From the NCBI GenBank assembly GCA_029204225.1, contig CM055092.1, positions 29,378,359 through 29,442,358 on the forward strand: a stretch of DNA of 64,000 bases, given 5' to 3'. This DNA comes from Diphasiastrum complanatum (Eukaryota > Streptophyta > Lycopodiopsida > Lycopodiales > Lycopodiaceae). Positions 51,561 to 63,065 of the stretch are shown piece after piece. Every line of letters starts with the position of its first letter. Positions within the stretch are counted from its first letter, which is position 1. The notes below the pieces were generated by a model, which was not told the origin of the DNA, did not search any database, and was given only the letters and a program-made list of their open reading frames with translations. The position numbers and the translations under genes are program-made.

Positions 51561-52389
51561 GGAGCGTGAAGGGGTAGGAGATGAGGCTTGCAAACTTCTC
51601 TACACTTCAGATGGCATTTAACTTCACCTAGAATTTTTCCTTCTCATGACAATTTTTTTTTGAAGTTAGAAAATATATTAAAAAAACAAGAAAATTTTAA
51701 ATTTTTGATCTTGTCAAGTTTCTTTTAGATATCATACTTAGGACAGGGACATAAATCAAAAACATTTTTCTGCTCAAGTTTTAGTTTGAGATGAAACTTG
51801 GCATGTTCTAAGTAAAAAAAATTAAATAGTAAAAACAATTATTGTTAACTTTGTTTTAAATGCATAGGCCCACACTTGGAGATGCATATGGGCCCACTTG
51901 GCCCCTCACACATGCTAACTCCCTCCCTCCACCTTTATTGTTTTTAAGCTTTCAAATTTCTTTCACTTGTTTTCTGCTTAAAGTTTCATTTCAAGAATGA
52001 AACAAAAGGGATGATTTTTTTTTTTTTGAGGTATTAGAATCTCTTTTTAAATAGTTTGTTTTATAAAGGAAAATGTAATTCATATGAAATTATAGTTATT
52101 TGCTATTTTAAATGGCAAAATTCATGTGTATGAAATTGTAATTATTCAATTTGAACTAGTTCACATGCTATTTTTGTTAGTTTACATGCCTAATTTGAAA
52201 GTTAATCTATTGTATGTTGGTGTTATGACTGAGCAACAACTAAGAGTGGAGTTTATCAATGCCAAGTGATTGATAAAATATATGAATCATTATTTCAAAA
52301 TAAAAGCAGATTGATGCAAAGAGACAAAGCATGTTTGATACAAGCTTAATATCTTGTTGAAATAGGAATTTGGATCAACAACACATGTC
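51557..52389. other. AT-rich intergenic DNA
   Basis: Nothing recognised apart from homopolymer runs. Confidence 0.5.
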
Positions 52390-52565
52390 GCTCCTATTCA
52401 GTTGTGGCATATATGCTTAGGGTATCTTAATTTCAACATATTGAAATTGTTGAAAAGACTTACTATGGCATAAGGTCTACATTTTTTTGATGATCACGAT
52501 AATTAATCATGTGAAGGGTTTACTTTGGCAAGCAACATAGAGAAGTTCATAAGGCGTGGAGTTCC
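52390..52565 (+). pseudogene. Copia pre-integrase (zinc-finger) fragment
   Basis: The plus translation gives LWHICLGYLNFNILKLLKRL followed by a stop and SCEGFTLASNIEKF, the H...H...C...C block before integrase in copia pol (usual LWHRRLGHLNF and CEGC pattern). One of the two histidine positions and a cysteine are lost. The fragment ends where a separate copia LTR starts at 52600. Confidence 0.65.
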
Positions 52566-52599
52566 AAGGGCATAGGGTGAGTTGGGTCTTATTCATTTC

Positions 52600-53185
52600 T
52601 GTTGGAAATGATGAACTCAACCAACTTTTTTGACACATTTCTCGAACAACCTTTAGTTCGAGACACACCATTGACACCTACAATTGGACACACACACTCA
52701 CATGATTGGCAAACATTGATTGGCAGTTGAAACTATTGAGTGACATTATTGTCGAGTGATTCAAATTATCAAATTCAAAACTTGACAGTCGTGAGATGCA
52801 AAATTTGATGATCAGCCATAGGCAATGTTACAAGAGCTAACACATAGTTTAGCTAGTAGTTTAATGTAAACATTCTTGTAATGATTAGCTAAATTTCTTT
52901 TGATTCTCTTGGCAAACTATATGCATGGGAATTGAGATCAAAATAAGAGAACAATGAAGAGAGAGAGAAAAAGAAGAAGAGAGAAGAGTAAGAGGAGCGT
53001 CAGGGTGTTACTTGACAGCGCATTGTCAACTCACTCTAAAAGAAAAACAAATACAAAAGATGTTTTGTTCTTCCATCATTGTTTTGTGTTGAATGCATTT
53101 GATTGATTATTATGTTGTTTGTGATTTGTAATAGTTGATCTAGATCTTGCAATTTTTGCACGTCACATTGCAGCTTCTGTCCACA
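52600..53185 (+). mobile_element. Copia 5' LTR (586 bp)
   Basis: It begins TGTTGGAAATG and ends CTTCTGTCCACA immediately before a primer-binding-like site, followed by gag. Direction is plus. No second LTR for this element is in the window downstream of its gag, so the element is truncated. Confidence 0.65.
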
Positions 53186-53199
53186 TGGTAGCAGAGTTG
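53186..53199 (+). other. Primer binding site (initiator-Met tRNA type, one change)
   Basis: TGGTAGCAGAGTTG abuts the LTR end with no spacer. The usual plant copia site is TGGTATCAGAGC; here T to G at the sixth base and a changed end. Confidence 0.6.
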
Positions 53200-53204
53200 T
53201 TCAT

Positions 53205-53724
53205 TAGATACAATATGGTTACTACAATTTAGGCAAAAATCACAATCAATCTTGATGGCGCAAACTATTGCATATGGAAGTTCAAGATAAAGACACTTCT
53301 CAAAGGCAAAGGGAAAAGCTGAAGCGAAAGTACAAAATGAGGATAATTGCATCAGTCATGCACCTTCACAATCAGTTGTAGAGCCTACGATGGGATGGAA
53401 ACGAGCTGGATCGACAAATAGAGAATGGTCAAGATGATTTTCACACAACCCTCAACATTTGGACAAGAGTTCCAAGTCCTAGCACTCCAGCAGCTGATGT
53501 AGTTCGTGAAATTAGTACCCTCATCTTATCGATCGCTGACAATGTTCGTCTTAAGTTTACTTGAGATGACATTTGAAAGAGAAATCAATTTTGTGGCAAA
53601 CAAAAGATTGATGATCGATGAAAGAGAAACAAATGCAGACCAAGAGAAGACCCTTTTTACAAAGGGAAAGAAAAAGATCAAAAACAAGCCCAAGATTGAT
53701 AAGACTCACATTAAAGAAAATTAG
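53205..53724 (+). pseudogene. Copia gag N-terminal fragment
   Basis: The frame opens with ITINLDGANYCIWKFKIKTL, the LDGxNYxxWK block that begins copia gag proteins, and continues with many stops to a lysine-rich end (KGKKKIKNKPKIDKT) at 53724. Pol is absent. Confidence 0.65.
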
Positions 53725-54512
53725 AGCCCCCAATGAGGGCCTTTGAAGAAGATGTCTTTTTATTTGTTTTATCATTAGTGGACCAATGGAAAACTTGATA
53801 TCATGCTTAGCTTGAAGTAGTAAAAGAGGTTTTTCAAGTCTCGTCTCCATTCTTGATCATCAAAGACACTTTGAAGAATGAGTTTGAGACAATGAAAAAA
53901 GTAAACCAACAACCTTGCTGCCCTGCAAAGTAGACTGCCCAACAGCCACATGATTTTCACCTCTTGGCTATTCAAATTGTTCCAAAATTGGACTTTGCTG
54001 TCCAAAAATCTTCTGCAGGCTGTTCCCGAAGCATAAAAGGATGCGTAAGATGTAAAATAGGCTGAAAATGAACAATAGAACAAGGCTGAATATGTTGTCC
54101 ACCAGTTTGAACATAAAAAACCTGCACCCAATCAAAAGAAGAAAGCTAATTTTGTTGACCATTATCTTCAATAAAAAATCAATAGCTTGTCACTTTGATT
54201 CGATGTACTAATAGACTTCAAAGAATGCTCAATTTTTCTAGCTTTTTCCATAACATTATCCTGAAAAGTTTGTTCATGAACCTTTTCACTAATTTTCCAA
54301 TCTTGCGGTGATTCATAACATGATTTCTCAGCCATATCAACATTTTCCAACAAGCTTGAATTTCCAAACAATTCATCCCTTTGTTCGTCTACCATCAAAG
54401 TGGATGCTAGAAAACAAGATGAAGTTTCCTTCTTATATGTGTCCAACATAGACAAATTATTTCTTGTGGTGCTCGTAGCAATAAACATCAAAGATTTAGA
54501 AGGATCTTTACA
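53725..54512. other. Unassigned DNA with minus-strand open frames
   Basis: Minus frames at 54491-54168 and 54131-53775 are open but match no family I know. They may be retroelement leader or accessory sequence. No function is claimed. Confidence 0.35.
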
Positions 54513-54520
54513 AAAAAAAA

Positions 54521-54986
54521 TTGCGTGGATATAGCCGTGGATTGGCGTGGATATACGTGTGGATACAAGCGCGTGGATTATCCACGCGTGGATGTTCCAC
54601 GCAAATAAAATGTCTTTTCCGGCAGCAGATCAGCCGGACGTCATGAAATTCAAAATGCGTGGATTATCCACGCGTGGATTATCCATGCCAAGTCCGACTA
54701 CCGGTAGCCGGGCAAACCTCCGACACCTGGAGCCGAAAATAGGAATTCTAATTTTGCGTGGATAATCCACGCCATAGTAAAAATAAAATAAAAAAGGCTC
54801 GGCTTTTGTGTGGATACTGCATGGATAATTATCCACGTGTGGATTATCCACGCAAAATTCGCTTTATCCATGCATGCAAAATCCAAAGAGTTGAGGCCGT
54901 GGATACCGCGTGGATAAATTTTTTTTTATATCCACGCGGTATCCATGCGGAAAGGTTTTTGGAATTTGCGTGGATAATCCACGCAA
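54521..54986. mobile_element. Palindrome-cluster MITE-like element (GTGGAT/ATCCAC)
   Basis: Perfect 10-bp terminal inverted repeats TTGCGTGGAT (54521-54530) and ATCCACGCAA (54977-54986). Inside are 21 exact copies of GTGGAT or ATCCAC, many joined as GTGGATTATCCAC palindromes, in only 466 bases. No coding sequence. A target duplication is not clear because the left flank is an A run. The architecture (short palindromic word repeated on both sides, AT core) resembles the MITE at 16243-16466. Confidence 0.6.
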
Positions 54987-55169
54987 AAAGTTTAGGTGAA
55001 TGCTCAGGTAATCATTCAAACAATGTCTATCTTATGTACATAGGAGTTTGTTTACAGTTACATACAACTAGTAATTCCTGACGTTTACATGATATACTAC
55101 AATGGCTATAATTATTCTTTGACATATACTTTTTTTAATAGTGATTGATAGTATCCATTTGTTGGGCAG

Positions 55170-56610
55170 GATTTCAAACGGCTGGAAAAAATGCTTGTTT
55201 TTTGTGCGGGCCAAATCTTGTGGGAAGATACTTTTAGTCTCAAAAAAGTGGTTTATGAAAATCATCGTAAATACTTGCATGAAGGCCATCCATTCAGAGA
55301 CACTCATAGAAGAGGTTTTGGAGGAAGAGTTGAGAGAGAGATGCCTCCAAAGAGGATGTCCGTGAAAGATTGGCGAATACTATGGGAGGAATCGCAAGCA
55401 AAGCCAATCAATGATATGAAAAGATTATCTATATTTCATCATTTGGAATATTGAAATAACCTTTTGATTAATCACCTACTTGATCCCATGCACATATTTA
55501 AAAATGTGGGTGAATCTATTTGGAAACACTTGATTGGTGAAAAAGATACCATTGCTGCAAGGCACGATCTAAAAGAATCAAACACCAAAAAAGAATATTG
55601 GATAAAGAATGGTGAAGATCATGCTCCAAAAGTACCTTGGACATTCACTAAGGAGGAGCTTAACCATGTGCGCTCCATTATTCATGACATTAGAACAGCA
55701 ACTGGTTTTGCCCATTCTCTACAGTCATCATTCACAATGGATGGAAAGTTGCAAGGTCTCAAATCTCATGATTGGCTAAAGATGATTCAATTCATCTATC
55801 CATTATCAATTCGTGGGTGCTTGTCAAAAGATATTTGTGAGACCATATACAAACTATCAATCATTTTCAGGTATTTACATGTCCTTGGTGCATTTTTCTA
55901 TTTGGTATTTATTGATTGGAAATTAAAATAGACATAAAATGGATTGAATATGTTGTAGATGGATGTGTTCAAAAGAAATCCGTGAGCTGGATCTTCGCAA
56001 GAGACATGAGGATATGATGGAGATTGTGTGCATGTTTGAGAGATATTTTCGGACTTCCATCATGGACTCACAAGTGCATTTATTGATGCACTTTGTTGAA
56101 TAAGTTTCTATTGCTGGTCCAGTGCACACTAGGTATAAGTGCATAAATTATCTTTTGCATGTGTATTTAAACTAAATCAATTGATACATGAACTCATTAA
56201 ATAAAATACTTATTTTTAACCATTTGTGACTTTTTAGGTGGATGTTCTTTATGGAAAGGTACATGAAAGTCTTAAAAGATTTCGTGCATCAAAAGGCAAG
56301 GCCTAAAGGTATCATGTCAGAGGGATGGTTAGTACATGAATGTCTCTTTTATGTTACTGAAATTTTGCACCAACTACATCCATCTGCTCCACTATTGTGG
56401 CGTGATGAGGAAGCCGAAGAGGTAACTAGTGAAAAACCTCAAGGGATGGGAAAGATCCATAGGTTGGCACCCTTCCAACGAGAAAAAATTTCTACATTCA
56501 TGCTTTATAATTGTGGAGTTATGGATAAATGGTTAGACCTATATGAAGAAGAAAAAAAAAAAAAAAAGGCCTTGTCTAGAAAGCGCCAACGGCAGAATAG
56601 AGGTAGACAC
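55170..56610 (+). pseudogene. CACTA (En/Spm) transposase gene, broken
   Basis: Three exons: 55170-55870, 55959-56132, 56238-56610, with AG acceptors and GT donors. Exon 1 shows the TNP2-type block NHRKYLHEGHPFRDTHRRGF, then LDPMHIFKNVGESIWKHLIG, then LQGLKSHDWLKMIQFIYPLS with IRGCLSK. Exons 2-3 are the DUF4218-type part: QVHLLMHFVE, AGPVHTR, then WMFFMERYMKVLKDFVHQKA and EGWLVHECLFYVTEIL. TGG-to-TGA near 55452 and GAA-to-TAA near 56100 (by family comparison) stop translation. The copia complex interrupts its right end at 56611. Confidence 0.88.
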
Positions 56611-57268
56611 TGTTGATTTCACACGTGTGGATTGTCCACAACATGTACTTGTGATCTCCTAAGGTGTGTAGATGCACCAAGATCAAGACTAGATTGAGAT
56701 TCAAGATCAATCTTAGATCCTATGGCAAAAACACACTACTACATGCATTCAATCACTTCGAACTCTCACTCACACGTGTGGGAAGTGTTCCAAAAGTATT
56801 CTAAGTAAAAACAAGCTGCTCTCCTTGGGTAGAGAGATAAAAACCATCATGAGCTCTCGGGTAGAGAGAGAAAGCTAGAAATTCAATGACACTCAAAATC
56901 CACTCAATCTCAAAATCAATTAGATCCAAATGAGGAGTACAATGATACTAGTAGATCCATGAGCTACCACTATGCCTAACTATGATTTGGACCACACTTT
57001 GCCACCTCTTAATCCTATTGGACCATTGATCCATGCACCTCTAAATTCTATTGGACTATTTTCAAGCAAACCTCAAATTCTATTGGACCACTCATGGTTC
57101 CACCTCTAAATCCTATTGGACCTCTTAAACTTCATCAAACAAAAGCATTACACTTGTCTACACTCTAATTGGCACAAGTTTGGCCTCCTACTCTATTTTG
57201 GCTCAATAGTGGCATTACAAGTGAAAATGGATAATTTGCCATCTATGCCAAATTTGACCCTATCAACA
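56611..57268 (-). mobile_element. Copia LTR (i), 3' LTR of the complex
   Basis: 658 bp, starting TGTTGATTTC and ending TATCAACA in plus reading, so terminal TGTTGA/TCAACA inverted repeats. It inserts into the CACTA transposase gene. It contains four CTATTGGAC words at 57015-57121 spaced 32-33 bases, which in sense are CCAAT boxes. Confidence 0.9.
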
Positions 57269-58059
57269 TCCTACACCTAAATGCTTGACTATGAGATTCT
57301 ATGAGACCCCTATATCAAACATTTTTATTTACTTTACAATTCTCCACACGTGGGAACATCCTCCACACATGTGAGATTCACTTAAAACTTCTATCATAAA
57401 AAATACCAAGCTAGATTTTTGCCAATTTCTCACACTCCTCAAAAAAAAAGCTTGGAAAGGTACTAGATGACTTGAGAAGTTTGTAAATCTTTTTGAGTGG
57501 ACCCTTTGGTATGCATAAGAAGTGAAGATCAGCCAAGGGATCCATCATAGCAGCACCCTCACCATATCCATGATAAGATCTCTTTGGTGGAGATCTCTTG
57601 CCAATGCCTTTGAAGAGTGCTCCACCAATATGCCACTATGATCATGGGCTTCCTCCATGCTTGATGATGATCTTTGATTTGAAAGTTCCACTTGCATGAT
57701 GGATGCACCATAAATAGAGAAATATGAGGCTTCCAAGCCTCATAAGGATCATGGAGATCAAGATCATAAGATGTGAAACAATGATGATTATCAAGATTAT
57801 GCTTTCTAGCTTGACTAGTCCACATACAATGAACTATATCCATGATGGATCTAATCTTGATATCAAAGACTATCTTGATCTTTTTTAGGCTAGTTACTCT
57901 CTCAAGGATGTAAGTGTCCACTTTGGATACTTCATTTAATCTCAAGAGGAGTTTACAATTTGCCTCAAAACATGTGAAAACATGATTTTCAAAAAAGTGA
58001 GTACCAAGCTCAATCTTGTTCTTACTAGAACCAAGAGCATACTTTTGACAATGCAATAT

Positions 58060-58900
58060 CTTGCTTTCAAAAAGTATTGGAAACACATCAACCATGATCC
58101 CTTTGCATGCACTAGGATCTTCCTTCTTCCTTGTTTCCAAGGGAATATGGATAAAGCATAAGCATCCAAAAACTCTAAGGTGATCATCCTTAGGCTTCTT
58201 CAAAAATAAGATTTCATATGGTGACTTTCCTCCAAGAGCTATGTGTGGGAGCCTATTGCAAAGATAATTTGCACAATTAATGGTTTCTCCCCCAAAAATC
58301 TTTGGGTAAAGATGGCTCAATTCTCATAGATTTTGCACATTCACATAGAGATTTATTCTTTCTCTCGGCCACTCCATTCTGAGATGGAGAGTAGACACAA
58401 GAAAACTCTCTTTTAATGTCTTCAAGCTCACAAAAATCTTGAAATTTATTGGAGATATATTCACCACCTCCATCACTTCTAAGAGCTTTAATCTTGAATG
58501 AGAAATGCTTCTCTACATAAGCTTTGAAAATAAGGAAATGATCAAACACCATAGATTTAGAAGCAAGAAGATATATCCAAGTGAATCTTGTGTACTCATC
58601 AATGAAAGTAACAAAACAAGTGGTTCCTCCTTTGCTTGTAGTTGATGAGAAATGCACATCCGAGTGGATTAACTCCAAAGGATGCTTGCTTTTGATAGAA
58701 GATCTTGTAAATGGCTTTCTGTGAGATTTAGCAATAGCACAAGCCTCACAAGGCTTGATCTTCTTGGAGAGTGACTTTGGCAAGCCAATAGCTTTGGCTT
58801 CTTTGATCATAGAGAGCATGGATTTGTAGTTGGGATGTCCCAACCTCCTATGTCATAATTCCTCCATAGAGAGCTTGTTCACAAGAGCAACATTACAAGC
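58060..58900 (-). pseudogene. Copia integrase
   Basis: Integrase joins the cDNA to host DNA. Visible: HPNYKSMLSM and CEACAIAKSHRKPF (zinc-binding end, 58843 onward), HSDVHFSSTTSKGG with the first catalytic D, LRSDGGGEYISNKF with the second, NGVAERKNKSLCE with the catalytic E. A frame break near 58300 leads to GGETINCANYLCNRLPHIAL and LRVFGCLCFIHIP. A stop separates it from gag at 58853. The core triad is intact, but the frames are not. Confidence 0.88.
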
Positions 58901-59179
58901 ATTCACATAGTCATTTGGATCTAGTTTATAGATGCCACCAAATCTATATCCTAATGCAAGTATCTCATCATTCTTCTTGATAGTGCAAGTATCAACATTG
59001 AATTTTACATCAAGGCCATTATCAAGCAATTGGCCAGCACTAATAAGATTCTTGGTAAGCTTAGGTACATAAAGAACTTTAGAGAGAGAAAGAACTTTAG
59101 AGGATGCAAGCTTCAAGGGAATGTTCCCTATGCCTTCAATAGGACATTCAAAATCATTTGCAGTGTATATTGATTTCTT

Positions 59180-60170
59180 GACTCCATCATAAGGTACAAT
59201 AGAAGAGAAAGAGTCCTTGGAGCTACACATATGTGAAGACGCTCCACTATCAATATACCATAGGCCGTCCTTCTTGAAGGGAGTAGATGAGAAACTAGAG
59301 ACCATAAGAGATCCCTCTCCATCACTTGCAATAGTGTCTTCCTTCTCATTGGTAATGTTGGCTTGCTTGAGTTGATTCTTCTTCTTGAAGCAATTGGTGG
59401 CATAATGACCTTTCTTGCCACAATAAAAGCACTTGATCTTCTTCTTCTTGAGCTTGGATGATGAAGCATTAGAGGAATCATCTTCCTCCTCATCTTTGTC
59501 TTTGGATTTGACTTTGTCCTTGCTTGAGGATTGTTGATGTTGGTTCTTGCTCCTCCCTTTGTGCTTATCCTTGGCAAAGAGAGCTTTGCCATCATTATGA
59601 GTGAGAGAAAGCTTGTCCATACTCAAGAGCTTGTACTCTTGTCTTGATTCTTCCGAAATTAGCACACTTTGGAGAGCCTCCAAACTTGGTAGCTCCTCCT
59701 TAATGGCATAGGATTGGACAAGGTTATCAAATTCACTTCTCAAGCCATTCAGAATGACTTGAACTAGCTCATTTTGATTGATGGAATCACCAATGCAAGC
59801 AAGCTCTCTATGAATATCTTTTACTCTCAAAACATAACTAGATGCACTCTCATCACTCTTTTGGATACTTTGAAAGATTTAATTCCTAGAGTGAGAATCC
59901 TAGAGGTATTCTTAGCCTCATAGATAGTCTTGAGACAATCCCAAGCTTCTTTGGCTGTTGTACAAATACCTATCTCCCTCAATATCTCATTAGAGACATT
60001 CATCTTAATGTAATGGAGAGCCATCCTAGCTCTCTTTTTGTATTTTTGAACCTCTTGAAGAATTTGTGCTTCTTCTTCAAGGCCAAGAACTATGTCCATC
60101 ACGTCTTGAAGGATCAAGATGGACTCCATCCTCATTTTTCAAATTGTATAATTTGAAGTGGTCAACCTTT
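59180..60170 (-). pseudogene. Copia gag and protease start
   Basis: Gag starts at or before 60135; an upstream in-frame LTTSNYTI then stop then KMRMESIL shows that the usual tryptophan of the NYxxWK block has become TGA. The UBN2-type gag core follows (KAKEAWDCLKTIYEAK-like segment, RVKDIHRELACIGDS), with a frame change near 59830. The knuckle CFYCGKKGHYATNC is intact (near 59431-59390). Protease follows as WYIDSGASSHMCSSKD, with the catalytic D-S-G, near 59261-59215. Confidence 0.85.
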
Positions 60171-60938
60171 CACTTGGTTCCAACAATGATGAACCCATTG
60201 AAGACATTTGAAGTGAAGAAAACTCAAATGATGAACAATAAATGTTGCTACACACTCTCAATAGGATCCAATAATAGAGTACTATATGATATTGCAACTA
60301 TTTGTGAATTGATTCTCACTAGCTACACAAATCTCTCTAAAACAAGATCTATTTCACATCAAATGATGGAGTATAGGCAAAGTTAGGATCAAACACTCTT
60401 AACACGTGTGAAGTACTCTAAGAAACCAAATTTGACTCAAATACAATGATATTGCATGAAACAAAATGGCTAAGATCTTAAAACAGTGCCTAGATCACAT
60501 ATAGATGAGATTGGCAAGCATACAACTGTGATTTTGGATCAACCAAGCAATCTCTTGACCAAACCAAATGTGTCCACCCAGGTTTAGGTGCCCTACCTAA
60601 CCCTCTTCAAAAGCTTATACCTTTTGATTGGCTCAACCAAATGAAATGAAACTGATTGCATCAGAAACTAGACAATAATAACTTCAAAACAAACTATCAA
60701 GCAAGATAAATGGATCAAACATGAGAGAGAACTTCCAAACTGAAATTGGATGTTCCTCACATGTGTCTGAGCACCTGATTCCATATAGTACTAGGTCAGA
60801 CCCAATCAATGTCCTTTTGATCTCTTTTGATCCAAAATTGAACAAGATAGCTAGAAAAATGGGCCTTGACAATTTCTAGCTCAAGATTGATGAAAAATTT
60901 TCACTTACATGGATCAAAATGCATGGTAACCTTAGGTA

Positions 60939-60951
60939 GGCTCTGATACCA
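60939..60951 (-). other. Primer binding site of the right-hand copia unit
   Basis: On the minus strand TGGTATCAGAGCC abuts LTR (ii) without spacer. This is the perfect initiator-methionine tRNA complement used by plant copia elements. Confidence 0.9.
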
Positions 60952-61611
60952 TGTTGAATTTCACACGTGTGGACTGTCCACTACATGTACTTGTGATCTC
61001 CTAAGGTGTGTAGATGCACCAAGATCAAGACTAGATTGAGATTCAAGATCAACCTTAGATCCTATGGCAAAAACACACTACTACATGCATTCAATCACTT
61101 CCAACTCTCACTCACACGTGCGGGAAGTATTCAAAAAATAATCTAAGTAAAAACAAGCTGCTCTCCTCGGGTAGAGGGAGAAAAAACACCATGAGCTCTC
61201 GGGTAGAGAGAGAAAGCTAGAAATCCAATAACTCACAAAATCCATGAAATCACCAAATCAATTGAATTCAAAATGAGGAGTACAATGATACTAGTAGATC
61301 CACGAGCTACCACTATGCCTAACTATGATTGGACCATATTTTGTCACCTCTTGATCCTATTGGATCATTGATCCATGCACCTCTTAATTCTATTGGACTA
61401 TATTCAAGCACACCTCAATTTCCTATTGGACCTCACAAGGTTCCACCTCTAGATCCTATTGGACCTCTTGGAATTCATCAAACAAAAGCTTTACACTTGT
61501 CTACACTCTAATTGGCATGTGTTTAGCCTCTTACTCTATTTTGGCTCAATAGTGGCATTACAAGTGGAAATGCATAATTTGCCATCTATGCCAAATTTAT
61601 TCCTATCAACA
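60952..61611 (-). mobile_element. Copia LTR (ii), central LTR of the complex
   Basis: 660 bp with the same TGTTGA/TCAACA ends. It is the 5' LTR of the 57269-60938 unit and, at the same time, stands in the 3' LTR position of the gag-only unit to its right (61612-63052). By eye it differs more from LTRs (i) and (iii) than those two differ from each other. Confidence 0.9.
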
Positions 61612-63052
61612 TCCTACACCTAGATGCTTGATGTAAAAAACATAAGAACCCTATATCTAACATAGATAATCTTTTTCAATTCTTCACACTCCTCTCCATC
61701 TTGGTCTTTAGCTTTGTCATTAGAGAAGTGATGGTGTTGCTTCTTACTCCTCTCTTTGTGCTTGGCAAATAGAACCTTTCCATCATCATGATTGAGTGAT
61801 AGCTTGTTCATCCTCAAGAGTTTGTACTCTTGTCTTGATTCTTCAGAAATAAGCACACTTTGAAGGGCCTCCAAACTTGGTAGCTCCTCCTTAATGGCAT
61901 AGGATTGGACAAGGTTGTCATATTCATCTCTCAAGCCATTGAGAATGACTTGGACTAGCTCACTTTGATTGATTGAGTCACCAATACATGCAAGCTCCCT
62001 ATGAATATCCTTGACTCTCAAAACATAATTACATGCACTCTCATCACTCTTTTGACTACTTTGGAAGATTTGATTTCTAAGAGTGAGGAGCCTAGAGGTG
62101 TTCTTAGCCTCATAGATGGACTTGAGACAATCCCAAGCTTCCTTGGATGTAGAACAATCACCAATCTCCCTCAATATCTCATTAGAGACATTCATCTTAA
62201 TGTTGTGGAGAGCCATCCTAGATCTCTTCTTGTATTTTTGTACTTCTTGAAGGACTTGAGGCTCCTCCTCAATCCCAAGTACAATGTCCATCACATCTTG
62301 GAGTATCATGTAAAGTGGAGATAAATAAAAGTGATGAACAAAAAATGTTTCTTCTCTCTCACTATAGGATCCAATAATGGTGTGCTACCATCTCCTATAC
62401 AAGATCTTGCAACAAACTATGAGATGATTATCACTAGCTATCTCAATCTCTCCAAAACAAGATCTACTTCACATCAAATGATGGAGTATGGGCAAAGTTA
62501 GGATCAAACACTCTTAGCACGTGCAAAATACACTAAGAAACCAGATTTGACTCAAATACAATGATATTGTATGAAACAAAATGGCTAAGATCTCAAAACA
62601 ATGCCTAGATCACATATAGATGAGATTGGTAAGCATTCAACTGTGATTTTGGATCAAATAAGCAATCTCTTGATCATACCAAATGTGTCCACCCAGTTAT
62701 AGGTGCCCTACCTAACCCTCTTCAAAATCTTATAGCTTCTGATTGGCTCAACCAAATGGAATGAAATTGATTGCATCATAAACTAGACAAAAATAGCTTC
62801 AAAACAAGCTATCTAGCAAGATTTCTGGATCAAACATGAAAGAGAACTCCCAAACTAAAATTAGATGTTCCTCACACGTGTCTGAGCACCTGATTTCGTA
62901 CAGTACCAGGTCAGACTTACTCAATGCCCTTTGATCTCTTTTGATCCAAAATTGAACAAGATAGCTAGGAAAATGGGCCTTGACAATTTCTAGTTCAAGA
63001 TTGATGAATAGTTTTCACTTAAATGGATCAAAATGCATGGTAACCTTAGGTA
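61612..63052 (-). mobile_element. Copia internal region reduced to gag (deletion derivative)
   Basis: In sense, after primer site 63053-63065: a leader, gag 62309-61690, and then a direct jump to the sequence that precedes the 3' LTR (GATGTAGGA-type purine end at 61612-61621 equals 57269-57278). Protease, integrase and everything after the first two thirds of gag are deleted, near 61690. Confidence 0.85.
61690..62309 (-). pseudogene. Copia gag, truncated (second copy)
   Basis: An open frame of 229 codons from 62309: ILQDVMDIVLGIEEEPQVLQ, SKEAWDCLKSIYEAKNTSRL, VKDIHRELACIGDSINQSEL, LPSLEALQSVLISEESRQEY, ending in an unrelated tail (about the last 18 codons) where the deletion joins other sequence. 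Unlike the first gag it has no frameshift in this part. The zinc knuckle is gone. Confidence 0.88.
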
Positions 63053-63065
63053 GGCTCTGATACCA
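63053..63065 (-). other. Primer binding site of the gag-only copia unit
   Basis: TGGTATCAGAGCC on the minus strand directly next to LTR (iii), identical to the site at 60939-60951. Confidence 0.9.

Larger units (their letters stand above)
57269..60938 (-). mobile_element. Copia internal region lacking RT and RNase H
   Basis: Between LTRs (ii) and (i), in sense: gag (60135 down), zinc knuckle, protease, pre-integrase and integrase to about 58060, then about 790 bases of unrecognised sequence to the 3' LTR. No RT (YVDD) or RNase H block is found, so the element is non-autonomous. AGGTGTAGGA before the 3' LTR (57269-57278) is the best candidate polypurine tract. Confidence 0.85.
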
